Assembly (NCBI RefSeq): GCF_014356525.2
Contig: NC_052511.1
Coordinates: 5,247,016 to 5,311,015, forward strand
DNA: 64,000 nucleotides
Source of the DNA: Nilaparvata lugens
Taxonomy: Eukaryota > Arthropoda > Insecta > Hemiptera > Delphacidae
Reading direction: 5' to 3'
Shown here: piece by piece, positions 10,705-23,560 of the stretch
How the letters are laid out: each line of letters starts with the position of its first letter
Position numbering within the stretch: position 1 is the stretch's first letter
Made by a program: the position numbers and the translations under genes
The notes under the pieces: model-generated
Seen by the model: only the letters and a program-made list of their open reading frames with translations
What the model was told of the DNA's origin: nothing
Databases searched by the model: none

Positions 10705-12700
10705 TTCAAAATCCGTTTCAGTAGCCAAGCATCACTTCCAACACAACTCGAAAGCTTAATAATAGAGAGTACTAATACAAATGAAAGAAAATCAAAAATT
10801 AAATTATAAGAAATGATAGCAATAAGCATGTATGTATGAAAGCAAAACGACATTCAGTTTGTAATAAGAATTAATAATATATTTTCAGAATGAGATAATG
10901 TAACATTCAACACAGTATTACAAAAAACGAAAACGTTTACATGAAATATTAAATACAAGATCCATATTATATCGGTCATAACATTGTGATTTCGAGTATT
11001 ATAAGCTGATATTTAAAGGAAATACAGAAATATTTGAACAGATTCTCTGCACTTTCTAAGAGAAGGAAGCTTTTCATCACATGATAATAATTGACATTGC
11101 AAAATAAAATTTACAAGCTTTCATAGATCATGCCACAGGGGAAAAGTAAGCTATACAGATTTTGAGAAAAATATGCATATTCTATATAGGTATCCTCTGG
11201 AAAATTTTGTATGAAATTATCACCCCTCCAGTTTTGGAACTGAAAACACCTTAGTTAAAGTATTACAACTTACAATAATTTTATTAATAACTATTAAATG
11301 AACTGTTATTTTTTCCATTTTTCTTCTCAACACTGTCTCAGAATCAGCACTAATTTAACAATGATGCTTAGTTATATTCAATCACTTATCATCTAGAATA
11401 TTTGGGTTTTTCTTTTTAAACTAACAGAGTTTTATAGCCTAGGCTGCAGTATAATATCAAGGCTTATTGATTCATTATTTTAAAATTCAGTATTATACTG
11501 ACTGATGGCTTATTTATCTACCATGATGTATTTTCTTGAAAAAATCTCATAAATATTTTAATTAATAAGTTACTTCATTCTGTTAGTCTAAATTTCTTAC
11601 TGAATGGGACATTGATTTTCCTGATGCTTACTGTAAATTTCCAATAATAATGCTGCCTTTATAACTCCATATTGAGTAACAACTTAGCTACATATTAGAA
11701 GCTGACAATGACGTTTACTGCTTCTATTTATTCAATCTGAGATTATATTATTTTCTTCAAATATTGTTAAAATAAGATATCCTTTTCATCCGAAAAACTT
11801 GAAATTGATTTCAAATGTTTTGTTGAATCATGATTTTTTTAAAATACAGAACGAAAAATAATTCAAATCCTATGAATCCTAGAGCTAACTATAATTACAT
11901 GAAACTAAATTTGAATAAGATCAAAATAGAACGTTTTTAAAAGGTTTTACATTTTTGAATTTTCAAAAACCTTGAAAAACATTTTGGTCAATAGTTGGTT
12001 ACATTGGCTTGACTTGCATTTAATTCAAGAAATGCAGTAAGACCGTACACTACACTTTTTAATTACAAGATAACAAATTATTTTATTCACTAGCATATTT
12101 TACTTTAGTATTATTTAATGAAACCGAAGAAATCTATAGGAATAACCTAATCCAACAAGTTTGAAATATGTGTAGTCTGATAGTTATTTCTAATAGTCTA
12201 TATATTCAAATAGGATTGAAATTATTTCAACTGTTCAATTTTTCGTATTATTGAAGTAATAGATTAAAAATACCGTACTCAAACAATTTTGTATATTATG
12301 AGTTCTTTTGATGTTTCGTTTGACATACCATTTTGGTGTGTTTTATTATTATTTAGAAAAACAATAAAAGTTTGGTGTTTTTAATTATTTATGAATTTTA
12401 TTAGAATTTTTTTGACGGCTATGGTATGTTTGATTATTAGATTTATTAGTATATAAAAATGTAATGTTACTGGGTATAATTTTATCAAGTTATAGTTTTA
12501 TCAACTTCCTAGCTAATTAATCTGTACAAAACAAATAATATTTTATAAGTTTGATTAAAATCCATTATAGAGTGCTGAAGCTATAGAATAACATTTATAA
12601 CAGCTTATAATTCCGCTAATATCTCTAATATTATTTTATATTGAAAAAATTATATACATTTTATTTACATATACTTTGTACAGGTCAAACTAAATAAGGT
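10705..12700. other. AT-rich intron sequence
   Basis: No exon, RNA gene or clear repeat seen. Confidence 0.5.
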
Positions 12701-12720
12701 GCCCACATCACGAAGACTTC

Positions 12721-12871
12721 GGCCCGGTCGCACAAAAGCCGGTTAAATTTTAACCGTGATTAATTTCACGAGAACCAATCGGAGAAGGCGTTCATGAGAA
12801 GACGGCTTCTCTGATTGGTTTTTGTGGAAGTAATCACGGTTAAAATTTAACCGGCTTTTGTGCAACCGGCA
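12721..12871. mobile_element. foldback MITE, CCGGTTAAATTTTAACCG family, copy 1
   Basis: Arms GCACAAAAGCCGGTTAAATT...CGTGATTAAT and the complement around a short loop; the inner part is ACGAGAACCAATCGGAGAAG. Relatives at 27374-27587, 27751-27888, 31859-32012, 35417-35562 and 53999-54683. Confidence 0.8.
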
Positions 12872-13609
12872 CTCTCTGTTTTTTGAAAATTCAGTGCACA
12901 CGGCTATTCACAACCAAAAAGTAATTAGTCAGAAATCATTTGAATGAATTCACTAATGAATTATTTAATTGGATTGAGACTGAAATTTTCTAGAATTCTA
13001 TGTATTCAGGAGTTGGATTTCATTTTCTTAAATATTTTAGATGAAATAGAATTGTTCTGTTATCTTACTAAACTACTGAAGCTTTCATATCCATTGATTT
13101 GATCAGGAGAGTTTTTTATGCTTCTTTTGATATCGTTTGTGGCTGCAAAACTCAATTTCTCTATCACTTTACTAACTATGGTTTGAAAAATATCAATGTT
13201 TGGAAAAATGATCAATGGGAGATCATAACTTCTCATTCAACTAAGCACTATAAAAATATTTCCGAACTAGTCATTCATAAAATACATTGCTTGTCAAGAA
13301 TAGGGTCCAATACTACTGAAATCACACTGCCAAAAATAATTTATATCTCTAGTATAATTTTATTAGAAAGCACGGTTTATTAACAGAGTCTGGAGCTTTG
13401 CAAATTTCTAGCTGAATAGTTCAAAATTCTTACTCAGATTTTAATAATATCTGTTCCATCATTGTTAATACGAGATGGTACTACCTATATAAACCTAATA
13501 AATACTTTTGTATCAATTACAACCTATTTGAAAATATTCTTTCCATAATAAATATCTATAGATACAAAATTGAGTCTGGCGACAATGCAACTCTATAACT
13601 TTCTTCAAT

Positions 13610-13812
13610 GTTCTTTTCCATCACGAACTGCTTATTATTAAATCACTTTTTGCTATTAGAAAAAACGACTAGCAGTCAGATTTTTTGGTTGTCAACCAAG
13701 AAGATGGCGAACCTGCCGAAAGATCTCGTTGTCAGAGTGAGTGATTAATTCATTTATTGTAAAATATCTGACTGCTATTCGTTTTTTCTAATAGCAAAAA
13801 GTGATTCTATTA
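13610..13812. mobile_element. foldback element carrying a gene-start-like sequence, copy 1
   Basis: Arms AATCACTTTTTGCTATTAG...ACTAGCAGTCAGAT and the inverted ATCTGACTG...CTAATAGCAAAAAGTGATT. The centre holds AAGATGGCGAACCTGCCGAA, which reads MANLPKDLVV, followed by a donor-like GTGAGTGA. A second copy, with the centre in reverse orientation, lies at 14646-14808. Confidence 0.65.
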
Positions 13813-14645
13813 CTTTCTTTCAAATAGTTTGCTGGGTGATCTGAATTTGAATTTGTTTTCTTGTTTCCATTGGAGTACAATAGAGTAGGGTAGTAGGTAC
13901 TTCAGTTCTCATAACTCACAAATATTTGAATTCATGTAATTCATCTTCATTAATGAGGATGACTAATACAATAATACATATACCATTTTTCCAATATCCT
14001 TACATGATATTGATCTTGTTCCGTTCTAGAAGCCTACATTTGTGTTGAAAATCCAAGTTGAATAGACGCAGACTTGCTTGTAGTTCCTTGAAGCTCAATA
14101 TAGCTTATATTAGCTTATATTAGCTTTCCTTAAGCTCATATTTTCTGAGTAGTTGCAAATATGATATTGTGGCAACTGTGTATGTTTTATTCAGTACAGT
14201 TGTATTTATTAAAATTATAAAGCTTGTTGCTGAACAACAAAATAAGACAACCCCTTCTTCTTCAACTCCAGGTTGTGTGTAGTTTCATAAGTTTACAAAC
14301 TAGGTACAAAGGTTCATCAATTCGAATATGTAGTTCATTTATTTTTCAAGTTTACATCTTGTTCCCTAAGAGAAGGTTTGCAAAACTTCTTGATAAGAGG
14401 TTTGCAAAACTTGTCAATAAAAGCTGACATCCTTCTCTATATCCAAGTGACTTTCTTGAGATAAATTCCTCCAAAGCCCATTGTTCCTTCTATTTATTTC
14501 TATGATACATAATTCTAAATTAATGTAACTTATTTTGAAACACCCACATTCCAGTAAATTGAAGTGATCAAATAATTAGTAATAATAAGTCAATAATAGT
14601 AAATGAGAAGTCAGTTATTATAGACCCAAGCCAAAGGTACATATT

Positions 14646-14808
14646 TTTCTTCAATGTTGTTTTCCATCACGAACTGCTTATTATTAAATCACATTTTGCT
14701 ATTAGAAAAAACTACTAACAGTCAGATATTTTACAATAAATGAATTAATCACTCACTGTGACAACGAGATCTTTCGGCAGGTCCGCCATCTTCTTGGTTG
14801 TACTCATT
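14646..14808. mobile_element. foldback element carrying a gene-start-like sequence, copy 2
   Basis: Same left arm as copy 1 (TTCTTCAATGTT...CACGAACTGCTTATTATTAA), and the same MA-LPKDLVV centre in reverse orientation (GACAACGAGATCTTTCGGCA). The far arm is missing or diverged. Confidence 0.6.
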
Positions 14809-14959
14809 GTCATTGTCAGAATTTAAATCGAAAAATTGAGAATTTTTGATTATCTATCATGATTATCTATAACATAGTCATGCTACTTGAGTTGCAGCCT
14901 ACTACAGTACAAACATTTTCATCTTTCAAAAATTTCATCCTACCGGTTATTTTTTAATT

Positions 14960-15075
14960 TAATTTAACGTTGTGAATAATTTTGTTTTGATCGGGCACCT
15001 GCTGAAAAACCCACGGGTTTAGCAGGACCCAACAATGTAAAAATGTTTTTCTAATAAAATTGATTGATTGATTTC
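14960..15075 (+). mobile_element. retroposon 3' end with ATTG tail
   Basis: The sequence TGATCGGGCACCTGCTGAAA...ACCCACGGGTTTAGCAGGACC ends in AATAAAATTGATTGATTGATT, a 4-base repeat tail like that of LINE/SINE 3' ends. Confidence 0.45.
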
Positions 15076-15999
15076 TGTACCGGTAGTCCACTATACTTTA
15101 TACTTCAGGAACAAACAAGCAAGTCTGAATTATATTGCCATTATCAACCTTCTTGAAGCTTTGAACGATTATACAAATAAGCTTAACAGTAGAATAACTA
15201 TAAAATGAATACTAGTAGTTGAAGATTCGCGTTTAGTAGTTCATATAAGGTAGCGTACAGCGGGTTCCTCATCTCGAGTAGCGAGTATCCATCTCCAAGA
15301 ATTTAACTCAACCTTGACTGGAGTTCTTGCGACTGTGACATGTGCATGGGACTCTGTGTTAACACAATAAACAAAAGCTGTGTCACATTCAAGCAGGGTG
15401 CTACAGACAAATTGTCATAGACTATAAATACCTTGATTCATAATTTTCCCATCTATTTCATCTGTAAATGAGACATTTCAATCTTTTTTTCAGTTTCTTT
15501 GATATAGTACAGTAGACTATTCGCAGTGAATTTGTACCAAATCAAATTGTAATACTGTTGGTTGATTTCTAGCTCGTAAAATGACACAAATTTTTACATT
15601 GATGCTTATGCTTTTTTCATTGATTGGAGACAGCAATCGTTTAAGGATTCCTCAAGTGAGACCTAATGTGCTCTTTGAGTACCGTACACTCTTGACTTCG
15701 AAGGCAAATTATACTATATAATATGTTTCGACTCAAGTCTTTGAACGAATTTTGTAGAATAAATTAATAATTTATCAATTGAATAATGTGGAATTCTTAT
15801 GGTGAATAACTTTTCGGTCACTTGTTAATTGAATGTATTAAGAAGAGAAGCCAAAGAAAATGTATTGTAGAAGGTAGCAATGGAAAATCCAGTGTGGCTG
15901 AAGAATGTGGAAGAGCGCTCGATAATTCAAATTATCATAGATTTCGCGCCTTCGCGAATCAGCTGATCGAGTGATGGGATGTTTGAATGTTGTTCTTAT

Positions 16000-16260
16000 T
16001 CTTCAATCTTCAGTTTCTTCTTCTTCGTTTTTCGCGTTTCGTTTCGTGTTGGTGCGTGTCGGTGCAGCATCTTTAGCAGGGAGTTTGTATAGGTAATTTT
16101 ATTCTTGTTTTCAATTAGTTAGATGAATTTCATAAGACAAAACTTGAAGAATGGTATTTTTAATTTTGTTTTGAGTTATTTTCAGAGTGGTTTGCTGAGC
16201 AAACTGAGCTCTGTGTCGGACATGAACATGTAGACGCATGTCGTCGTCTGCTGTGGATTG
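16000..16260 (+). promoter_or_regulatory. possible plus-strand promoter, first exon and short intron
   Basis: A CpG-richer patch (TTCGCGCCTTCGCGAATCAG, CGTTTTTCGCGTTTCG) stands out from the AT-rich intron. TCAGTT at 16010 fits an arthropod initiator. A donor (GTATAG|GTAATT at 16093) and an acceptor (TTATTTTCAG|AGTGG at 16186) would bound a 93-nt intron. After the acceptor one frame is open for about 60 codons to a TGA at about 16348. It would be antisense to tau. Transcription is not shown by the sequence. Confidence 0.25.
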
Positions 16261-16374
16261 TTCCTACTTTTTTGATATCATCTCTCTTTTTTTATTTACT
16301 TTTGATGGTAAATATGGAAATAAATTCATATTTGGCATGGAAGTGAAAACACCGTAGGTATTTGAGAAAGTATA

Positions 16375-17050
16375 TCTTTGAAAACTTTGGCTGAAGTGTA
16401 GATAAATGGCCACTCTACCTGTTGTCATCAAATTTTTGGTTGCAATCGATTTGGTACCTATGTCATTGTGATGAAAAATCACACAAATTAACTGGCGGTC
16501 ATTTATGATTAATTGAAAAAATTAAGCCGCCTTTACATCAAAGATGTCAACTGATTTTCAAACAAATTGCGGCAATTTGTTGCCAATTTCTACTATTATT
16601 TGTTACATTTTGTTGACAATTTTTGGGCAATTTGTTGCCAATTTCATAAAAAATTACAGCAACATTTTGTCGTCAACTTGTAATGTTTTCAACAAATGTT
16701 TGTTTTCCACTAAGCGTGGTAAACACTGAGAAATTTTCCAACAAAATGATGTTTTACTCTATACAAGTTCCTGATGCCGAACCCGGTAAGCTCTTGGGAC
16801 AAAAAATTGACAACTTTTTGTTTTTCTATTATATTTTTTAGGTTTTGAAAACAGCAAATTATTTTCTACAACAAAATTGAATACTATTCAGTCGACAACT
16901 TAGGCTGAAATCTTAACTGAAGTAGGCCTATAGATGGCCACCCTACCTGGCTTCAAATTTTCTTTTTCAAATCTATTAGTATGTTATTCTGATGACAAAT
17001 TCACACTAATCAGTACCTAGTCGGCGGTCATTAATCATTAATTTGAAAAA
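16375..17050. repeat. direct duplication flanking a foldback (GCGTTTACATCAAAG family)
   Basis: The block TGGCCACTCTACCTG...CGGTCATT...ATTAATTGAAAAA at 16375-16525 recurs at 16910-17050, with an inverted relative at 17260-17420. Between the two is a GCC(G/T)TTTACATCAAAG element with internal motifs CAACAAATTG and GACAATTTTTG. It looks like one older element split by another. Confidence 0.5.
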
Positions 17051-17424
17051 TTACAAAAATTATAATGTTACCATTACTTGGAACCTTTTAAAACAGTTAC
17101 TTACCAGAGCTTTTAAGTTTATCGTTATAGTTATATGCACATCTTAAAGAGTCATTTAGATTACTGAAAGCTGATTTTACTGTAAATATAATAATTTTTA
17201 GGTAAGTAAAACTTGATATACAATGTGAGGTTGATAAAATTTAAATGTTTTTCTATTAATTTTAAATGACCGCTGGATAATTTGTGTGCTTTTGTCATTA
17301 GAATAACATACTAAATTTACATACTACATTAACATACTACATTTTTTAGAAAGATAAATTGACTGAACACGAAAATTTGACGGCAGATAGGGTTGCCATA
17401 AATGTACTCTTCAGCTGCGTTTAC

Positions 17425-17820
17425 ATCAAAGTTTTCAACAAAATGTTGGACACAAAACGTTTTCTACAAGAAAGTTGTCAATTTTTTGTAGAAAACAAAT
17501 TGCTGTTCTCATATCCTCAAAAAATGTAGAACAAAACTTGTCAATTTCTGTTCAGAGAACGTAGTCGGCGTGGTCTTGAAGAGAGGAAAATTATTTTGTT
17601 GGCAAGTTGCCAACAAGTATTTCCATAAGTTGGCGACAAAATGTTGCTGTGCTTTTTAAGAAATTGGCAACAAATTGCCACAAAGTTTTCAACAAAATGT
17701 AGTAGACAAATAGTTTTCTTCTAAAAAAGTTGTCTATTTGTACAAAGAGAACAAGTTTCTGTTTTAGAATTTAGAAGAACAAAAGTTCTCAATATTTTGT
17801 TCTACACTTTGGCCGAACTC
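17425..17820. mobile_element. foldback element, GCGTTTACATCAAAG family
   Basis: Begins AGCTGCGTTTACATCAAAG and ends with CACTTTGGCCGAACTC. It has many interspersed CAACAAAATGT / TTGTTGGCAA / GACAAC motifs in both orientations. Confidence 0.5.
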
Positions 17821-18194
17821 TTTTTAAAGTGATTAATTCACTTTCACTCAGTTAATTTTTGATGAAAATTATGAATCAAGGTTATCACACTAATATGAAA
17901 GTGCAAATAAATATAGAAGGTATGTTCAAGTAACAAGAAGCATATAAATATAATGTAAAATAGATATCTATATAAGCTCTCATATACAAACAGAAACGTA
18001 CAAAATGGTAAAATGGTAGGTACATGTGAAATAAAAATAATTGTATCAAGCGAACATGAAATAAATACACAATTAATTGTAATTAGGAAATTATAAAATG
18101 CATCATAGTATATTATATGGTGTAAATGAATAAATGTTTTGAGGATGACCAAATGATGTATGGGTGCCCTAATGGTTGTGAGATGGAGTTAAGT

Positions 18195-18250
18195 TATAAC
18201 CATAGAGAAACAATAGCGTAAGTTTATGCTATAGTTTCTCTATGCTATAA
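18195..18250. repeat. minimal CCATAGAGAAACAATAGCG hairpin
   Basis: CCATAGAGAAACAATAGCGT is followed directly by the inverted arm GCTATAGTTTCTCTATGC. It is a nearly arm-only copy of the family at 32275, 37717, 39421 and 61832. Confidence 0.6.
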
Positions 18251-18270
18251 CACACTGCACACGGAGTCAA

Positions 18271-18570
18271 CATAGCCGCGTTTACACCAGAGTTGTCAAC
18301 TGAGTTTTCAACAAGTTGCGGCGATTCGTTGTCCATTTCTTGAAAAACAGCAACATTTTGTCGTCAACTTCTGGAAATCTTTGTTTTCAACAAATTTTTT
18401 TCCCACTCAGCAAAAAATTGACAATTTTTGTTGCTCTACATTTGAGAACAGCAACAAAAAATTGACAATTTTTGTTACTCTACATTTGAGAATAGCAACA
18501 AAAAATTGACAACTTTTTGTTGAAGACTATTTGTGGACAAATTTCTGTTGATAACTTTGGTGTGAACGTA
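18271..18570. mobile_element. foldback element with internal tandem (GCGTTTACACCAGAG family)
   Basis: Begins GCCGCGTTTACACCAGAGTT and ends with AACTTTGGTGTGAACG in inverted orientation. The unit AAAAAATTGACAATTTTTG...CTACATTTGAGAA is repeated in tandem from about 18413 to 18515. Confidence 0.65.
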
Positions 18571-18837
18571 GGTTTAGCTGTCGCGGTAACTCGCAATTGG
18601 AAAAATTCCGCGCTTCGTCTCTTCCCGACGTCCGTTCTGTGTGAATTGGGCCTGGGTTTGTAGAAGCTTGAGCTTCTCACATTTTCTCTATATTAATACT
18701 TAGTAGATCACATCAAATTTATTATAGGCTTTGGTCTCTTCAACTGTTTCCCTCCATCTTTAAACTACAGTTTGGCCATTTTGGAGCTATTTTTCCCGCC
18801 GCTACCATTAGATTTTTATAATGGGGTTTATATGAAA

Positions 18838-19050
18838 TTATAAGAAAATGTTCATGTAGTAACTGTACCTAAAACCTGTTACCAGTTCAATTAATTTTAA
18901 AGAGTTATTATAATAAAATGTTTATATTATAGTAACTGTACTTAAAACCAGTTACCATTTGCAATTAATTTAAAAAAGTTATAAGAAAATGTTTATATTA
19001 TAGTAACTGTACTTAAAACCAGTTACCAGTTGCAATTAATTTAAAAAAAG
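18838..19050 (+). repeat. about 75-bp tandem repeat, 3 copies
   Basis: Unit TATAAGAAAATGTTTATATT...AACCAGTTACCAGTTGCAAT is repeated three times with small changes. Confidence 0.7.
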
Positions 19051-20248
19051 AGTTGTTTCAAGACAATAATATTAACACATTTTATAAAACATAAACATTA
19101 ATTGAATTTATTTTTTTGTTGTAAGTTTCAAATTCATATCAAAGCATTTATTATTATTAAATACGTAACTTATAACATTGGTAGTCTTTATTTTTGAGTT
19201 CTATGAAATTATGTTTTCCAGACTAACGGTTGTGAGTCATGGAAACCTCGCATTTTGAATATTCATTTTTGCACATCTTTACAGGAATTATTTTACCGAA
19301 AGAAAAGAATTTTTAGTTTTTGAAAAGAATAAATGAGACTAAATGAAATGATAAGCTAGGTATTTAGAAAAAATATGAGTATTTAGTAATGAGTTCAAAT
19401 CATAAGCTAGGTATTTAGGAAAAAAATGACTTTTGTATTACTACTTTATTCTGTAGGCCTAAATTATATGAATTGAACATGACTGTAACTAATAAGCTAC
19501 TTCATCTCGTATACCTATATAATACTCAGTTAATTATTATTAATGAAGTTTCATCGTAATTAGATGACTTAATTAATGATGCAATACATATCAACATGAA
19601 AACATGCTGCAATAGAATAATGCATGTAACTTAATAATGCGAGCATCTCATGTTTTATTGAAATAGCTCTGAAAAATGATTGAATTAGGGAACAGTAGTT
19701 ACAATGCAGATTTTTTACTTCACTTGTAAAAATTGAATTTATTTGAATACTCTATTAGAGTTGGCTTCGTTTGAAATTCACTAAAAGTGCTCTTTTTTCT
19801 GGAATATGTGTGATTAGTCGTATAATTTGTAGTCGATATGTCTGCATCCCAATATTTTTTATAAAAAAATACTGGGGGGTTTCTAGTAGCTTGTAATTAT
19901 CGAGCTCATTTAGAGCACTCCCAAGTTCTGCATTGTAACTTTGGGGAGAATATGAAGAGGAAAATGGATGTGTGAGATATTTTCTAACTACACATTTAAA
20001 TGATTTCGTCAATTGCGACAAGCAAATTATTCCTAACTATGGAAACTAATACAACAAACACATCCATGTCAATCCTCTTTCCTGTACCAAAATTCAACTG
20101 AAAAAGCAACAAGGAAAAATAGTATGATAATAGAAAATAAAGGATAAAACAGGCATAAAAATAACTGAATACTGTACTTACTTTGAACATGGAACATTAA
20201 AATGTACACACTCAATATTGGCATGTCCAAAACCAGTGACATTTATTA

Positions 20249-20620
20249 CTATAGTGAGGTCCACGTTATAATGGCAGTGTTTGATTAGAAATGGTATTGC
20301 TATCCTTGTCTATCATTCAACAAAGCGGATAGCGCTATCTCTATCTCGCTTTGCTCTGTTGCCAGATCATATTTTAACATTGTAGAATTAATAAAATATT
20401 TCAACTTAATTATGAAAATTCATTATAAAATTATTGAGAATAGCTATAATTTCTTGCTCAATAAAATGTAATACATTCTTTTAAATGAGAATGAACAGTT
20501 AATATTACATCAGTAAACCTGTATCAGCTACCGTCTATAGGAGGCATTGACAAGACAGAGGAACGGCAACGTTGTTCTCCTATCTTTCTTCACTGTCATT
20601 ATAACGTGAATCTCACTAAA
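20249..20620. mobile_element. foldback MITE, TATAGTGAGGTCCACG family, copy 1
   Basis: Terminal inverted repeats TATAGTGAGGTCCACGTTAT...GGCAGTG and CACTGTCATTATAACGTGAA. Inner shared motifs include GCGGATAGCGCTATCTC and AACAAAG/CTTTG. Other copies at 33287-33496 and 62397-63190. Confidence 0.8.
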
Positions 20621-20624
20621 GATG

Positions 20625-23095
20625 TTATAAAATAGACCTCACAACCAGATTTTTAATTCCTAATATGTAAAAATATTCAGGCCTATGTCAGAAATAGTAT
20701 TCAGTTTGGTTTTATGGCGAATATATATGGTTTAATACACTTTATGTTTCTAGGTCCCACCTCCCACCTCTTGTGGAATAACTCCAAAAATATTATACGA
20801 CGTCTTAGAAAATAGGTTTGTTTGTTTGTTTTTAAAGCTTCCCAGAGATTCTAATCAGAGTATAGGAATTTTCAAAAATTTATAATACCTACAGTATTAC
20901 AAAAAAAGAAGAAAAAAAATTGCACAAAGGAACCCTCTCTACACACAAACTCTTCTGTGGTATAGAATACTCCAACCATCAAAAAAAAAAAAATGTTAGG
21001 TCATTGAGAACCAGGTTTTAATGATATGATTAATGTCCTTTACAGGTCCTTCTCAATATATGAACGTGTTGAAGTGGGAGTGGCATTGTGTTGAAATGGT
21101 TGAAAACCGAGGAGGGTGTTTTAATTTCTACATGTGACAAATGTGAGTAAACTAAACTTCTATCTGATGTATAGAATATGTCTGTATACTCTGTACAAAA
21201 TTACTTTTAACTAGGAGGAATATGCGGCGCAGAGAGATGGAGGGAGATCAGCCAATTACAGTGATTAATAGAGTCATAGGTAGAAGCGCATTTGTCGATT
21301 AGAGTCAGTTGACTGAAGGATTTCAGAGTGGAACCTCCGTACGGTAAGTTTAATATGAGAGCTTGAATACTCACTAGAAATTAGAGAATGCTGGACGTTT
21401 AAGAACGGAAACATCGCCGTTGTATCCCTACCTCTGTATGCCTTCTCTGCTGCGCATGTTCTTCCCAAGTCAGAAGTTATTTTGTACGGAGTATAGTTTC
21501 TAGTGCAATTATCTTACAAAAACATGTCCTGTATATTTCATGTACAGTGTGTTATTGGTTTAATAATAAATGTAGTTGCTTGTGCAATTGTATTACAAGT
21601 AAGCTACTTTGTATGTGTGTATTGGAGTGTGTGTCAGATAGTTGTTGAGTGTGTGTGATTTTTCTACAAATACTTGAATGTTTGAGTTTAACTGGATTTA
21701 AAAACTCAAATTAGGTTGAAATTGATGTGTACTATGTACATAAATGATTGCTACAGTTACATCGACAACGTTTAATAAGAACGTTTAACGTATAACGTTA
21801 AACGTAATAAGGAATTAGTGAGTTTTATAAACGTCTAAGAAATTAGTGATTTGCAAGGGTCCCTGTAATTTGATTCCTCAATAATATCAGACTAATAGAT
21901 AAGGCTGATTATGAATGTTATTAATTATTGTGTTCAATGAAATTTTAATTTATTTTTCTTTCAAAGAAAAAAATATTTTTAATTGATCAATATTCTATTT
22001 CCTGTAGTCTGCATTAGTTGTTATTTTGGAATTTAATTTTATGATGGGATTTAGAGCTATAATAATTCAAGTCTTTGCTTTTCCTCCTTCTTTAGGTATA
22101 TATCTATCAAATGAGATAAATTTAAAGCATTAGAGATTGGTCTGCCTCATTTTTAATCAGACATTTACTTTTCTAAGCTCTTTTATTTGTAATATTTTTG
22201 AAATCTATTCAGCTTCTTTATTGTTTCTGTCTAGATTTTTTCCAGTCTTTGATTATGAGATTAATTAATTTATTGTATAACAACAGCTTTTCCAATATTT
22301 TTAAATTTACTGTATTATATTGTAAGAAATTATGCTAAGAAATTGTGGCCTCCTCATTTAAATAGATATACAGTATTTAATCAATTTAATTCATTTAATC
22401 AATCTCAACCGATATGCCACAAACATAAAAATTCTAGTATAAATTATAACAAAGTAACTACAACATTGATATGTTTTCATAAAATTCTGTATTACTGATT
22501 TGTTGAGATTTTATATGCTATGATAAAAATCTGTAAAAAAGACACATCTTCATATAGAAAAATCCCTTTTTTAATACTTATCTCAGTTAGGTAACTTGAA
22601 ATTTATTTTCTATCGAGATGTTTCTCCATGATATCCCAACAATCATAGTGTGACTTTTCCAAGTATATATTTATTTTTTAACCAAAAATTATCGCAGTTT
22701 GCTCTAAGTGTACGGTACCTATGCTTGAAAATTGTGTGAGAAAGAGAAAATCAGTGCAGCTAATGTTTTCAATGAGCGCTTGATAAATTTAAGCAGCTAA
22801 ATTATTTATTATGAGAACCTTTTTATAGTCTGAAAAATCTCAAGTCGACTTCTTCTTTCCTCCCATCTGAAAACATAACTTCCAGATTGACAAACAAGTT
22901 ATGAATCAGTCATAGATTGAAAGTATATAACTGATTGGATTGACTATTGTGGACATCTAGAGTAGATTTCAATATCTTTACACAGAATTACAACTGTTTT
23001 ACTTCAGTCAAATTATTAATTCATTCTCATGTTATTTGTTATTTATTTTGTCATGTTTCAATCATTATAATAGGATGTAGATTATTTTTAGTTCT
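20625..23095. other. AT-rich intron sequence
   Basis: No convincing exon or RNA gene. A modestly GC-richer patch at about 21215-21470 (AATATGCGGCGCAGAGAG) has no supported gene. Short palindrome-like AACGTTTAACGTTATACG motifs occur near 21770-21800. Confidence 0.45.
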
Positions 23096-23102
23096 TCTTA
23101 AG

Positions 23103-23280
23103 CTGGGTTTACACCAAAGTTATTAACAATATGTTTATTTTTCCGTCCTTATAGATTGTATTAGATTGAACGGAACTTGACAAACACATATGTTCATCAT
23201 GTGTATGATAAGTTATGTTCAATCTAATAGAATCTATAAGGATTAACGGATTCTATAAGGATTGGTGTGACGGAGCTTAT
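23103..23280. mobile_element. foldback MITE (TTTACACCAAAGTTATTAAC family)
   Basis: Arms TCCTTATAGATT...ATTAGATTGAAC and the inverted GTTCAATCTAATAGAATCTA around CATATGTTCATCATGTGTAT. It is the same family as the near-perfect palindrome at 42101-42291. Confidence 0.75.
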
Positions 23281-23560
23281 ATTTTTATGGGCAATGAGAA
23301 GAATTTCCGCTAAACTCTGCTCATGAATTTCCTCATGAATCTGCATAGCATTTAAGGTTAAAAGACTTCCAAAATTTTTGCTACTATATTTCTCGAGAAA
23401 GTATCTATTTATAGGAAAAACTTTGCATTCAATCCAAGATATTTGGGTAGAGATTGCAGGGCTTCTCTCCAAATTCTTTCAATAGTTGCTCTTCTTCCTA
23501 GTTTATCAATCATGACGTATCCTTGTCTCTTCCTATATTCGTTTTGTATTCTCTCCCTAA
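23224..23560 (-). pseudogene. unidentified coding-like remnant, frame-broken
   Basis: On the minus strand an acceptor-like CATTTTTTAG at about 23560 opens RERIQNEYRKRQGYVM...RIWREALQSLPKYLG to a TAA near 23410. An overlapping frame then reads NRYFLEKYSSKNFGSL and IHEEIHEQSLAEILLI down into the foldback at 23280. Amino-acid composition is protein-like in both parts, suggesting one decayed exon with a frameshift. The acceptor phase does not match the tau exons, so it is probably from another gene. No family recognised. Confidence 0.3.

Noticed and set aside
17844..18152. Minus-strand 102-codon hydrophobic open frame
   Set aside because: Very AT-rich, Ile/Phe/Tyr-rich low-complexity sequence with no domain and no splice context; likely chance.
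19755..20021. Minus-strand 88-codon open frame starting with a non-ATG codon
   Set aside because: Composition is not absurd, but there is no ATG near the start, no recognisable motif and no clear splice sites.
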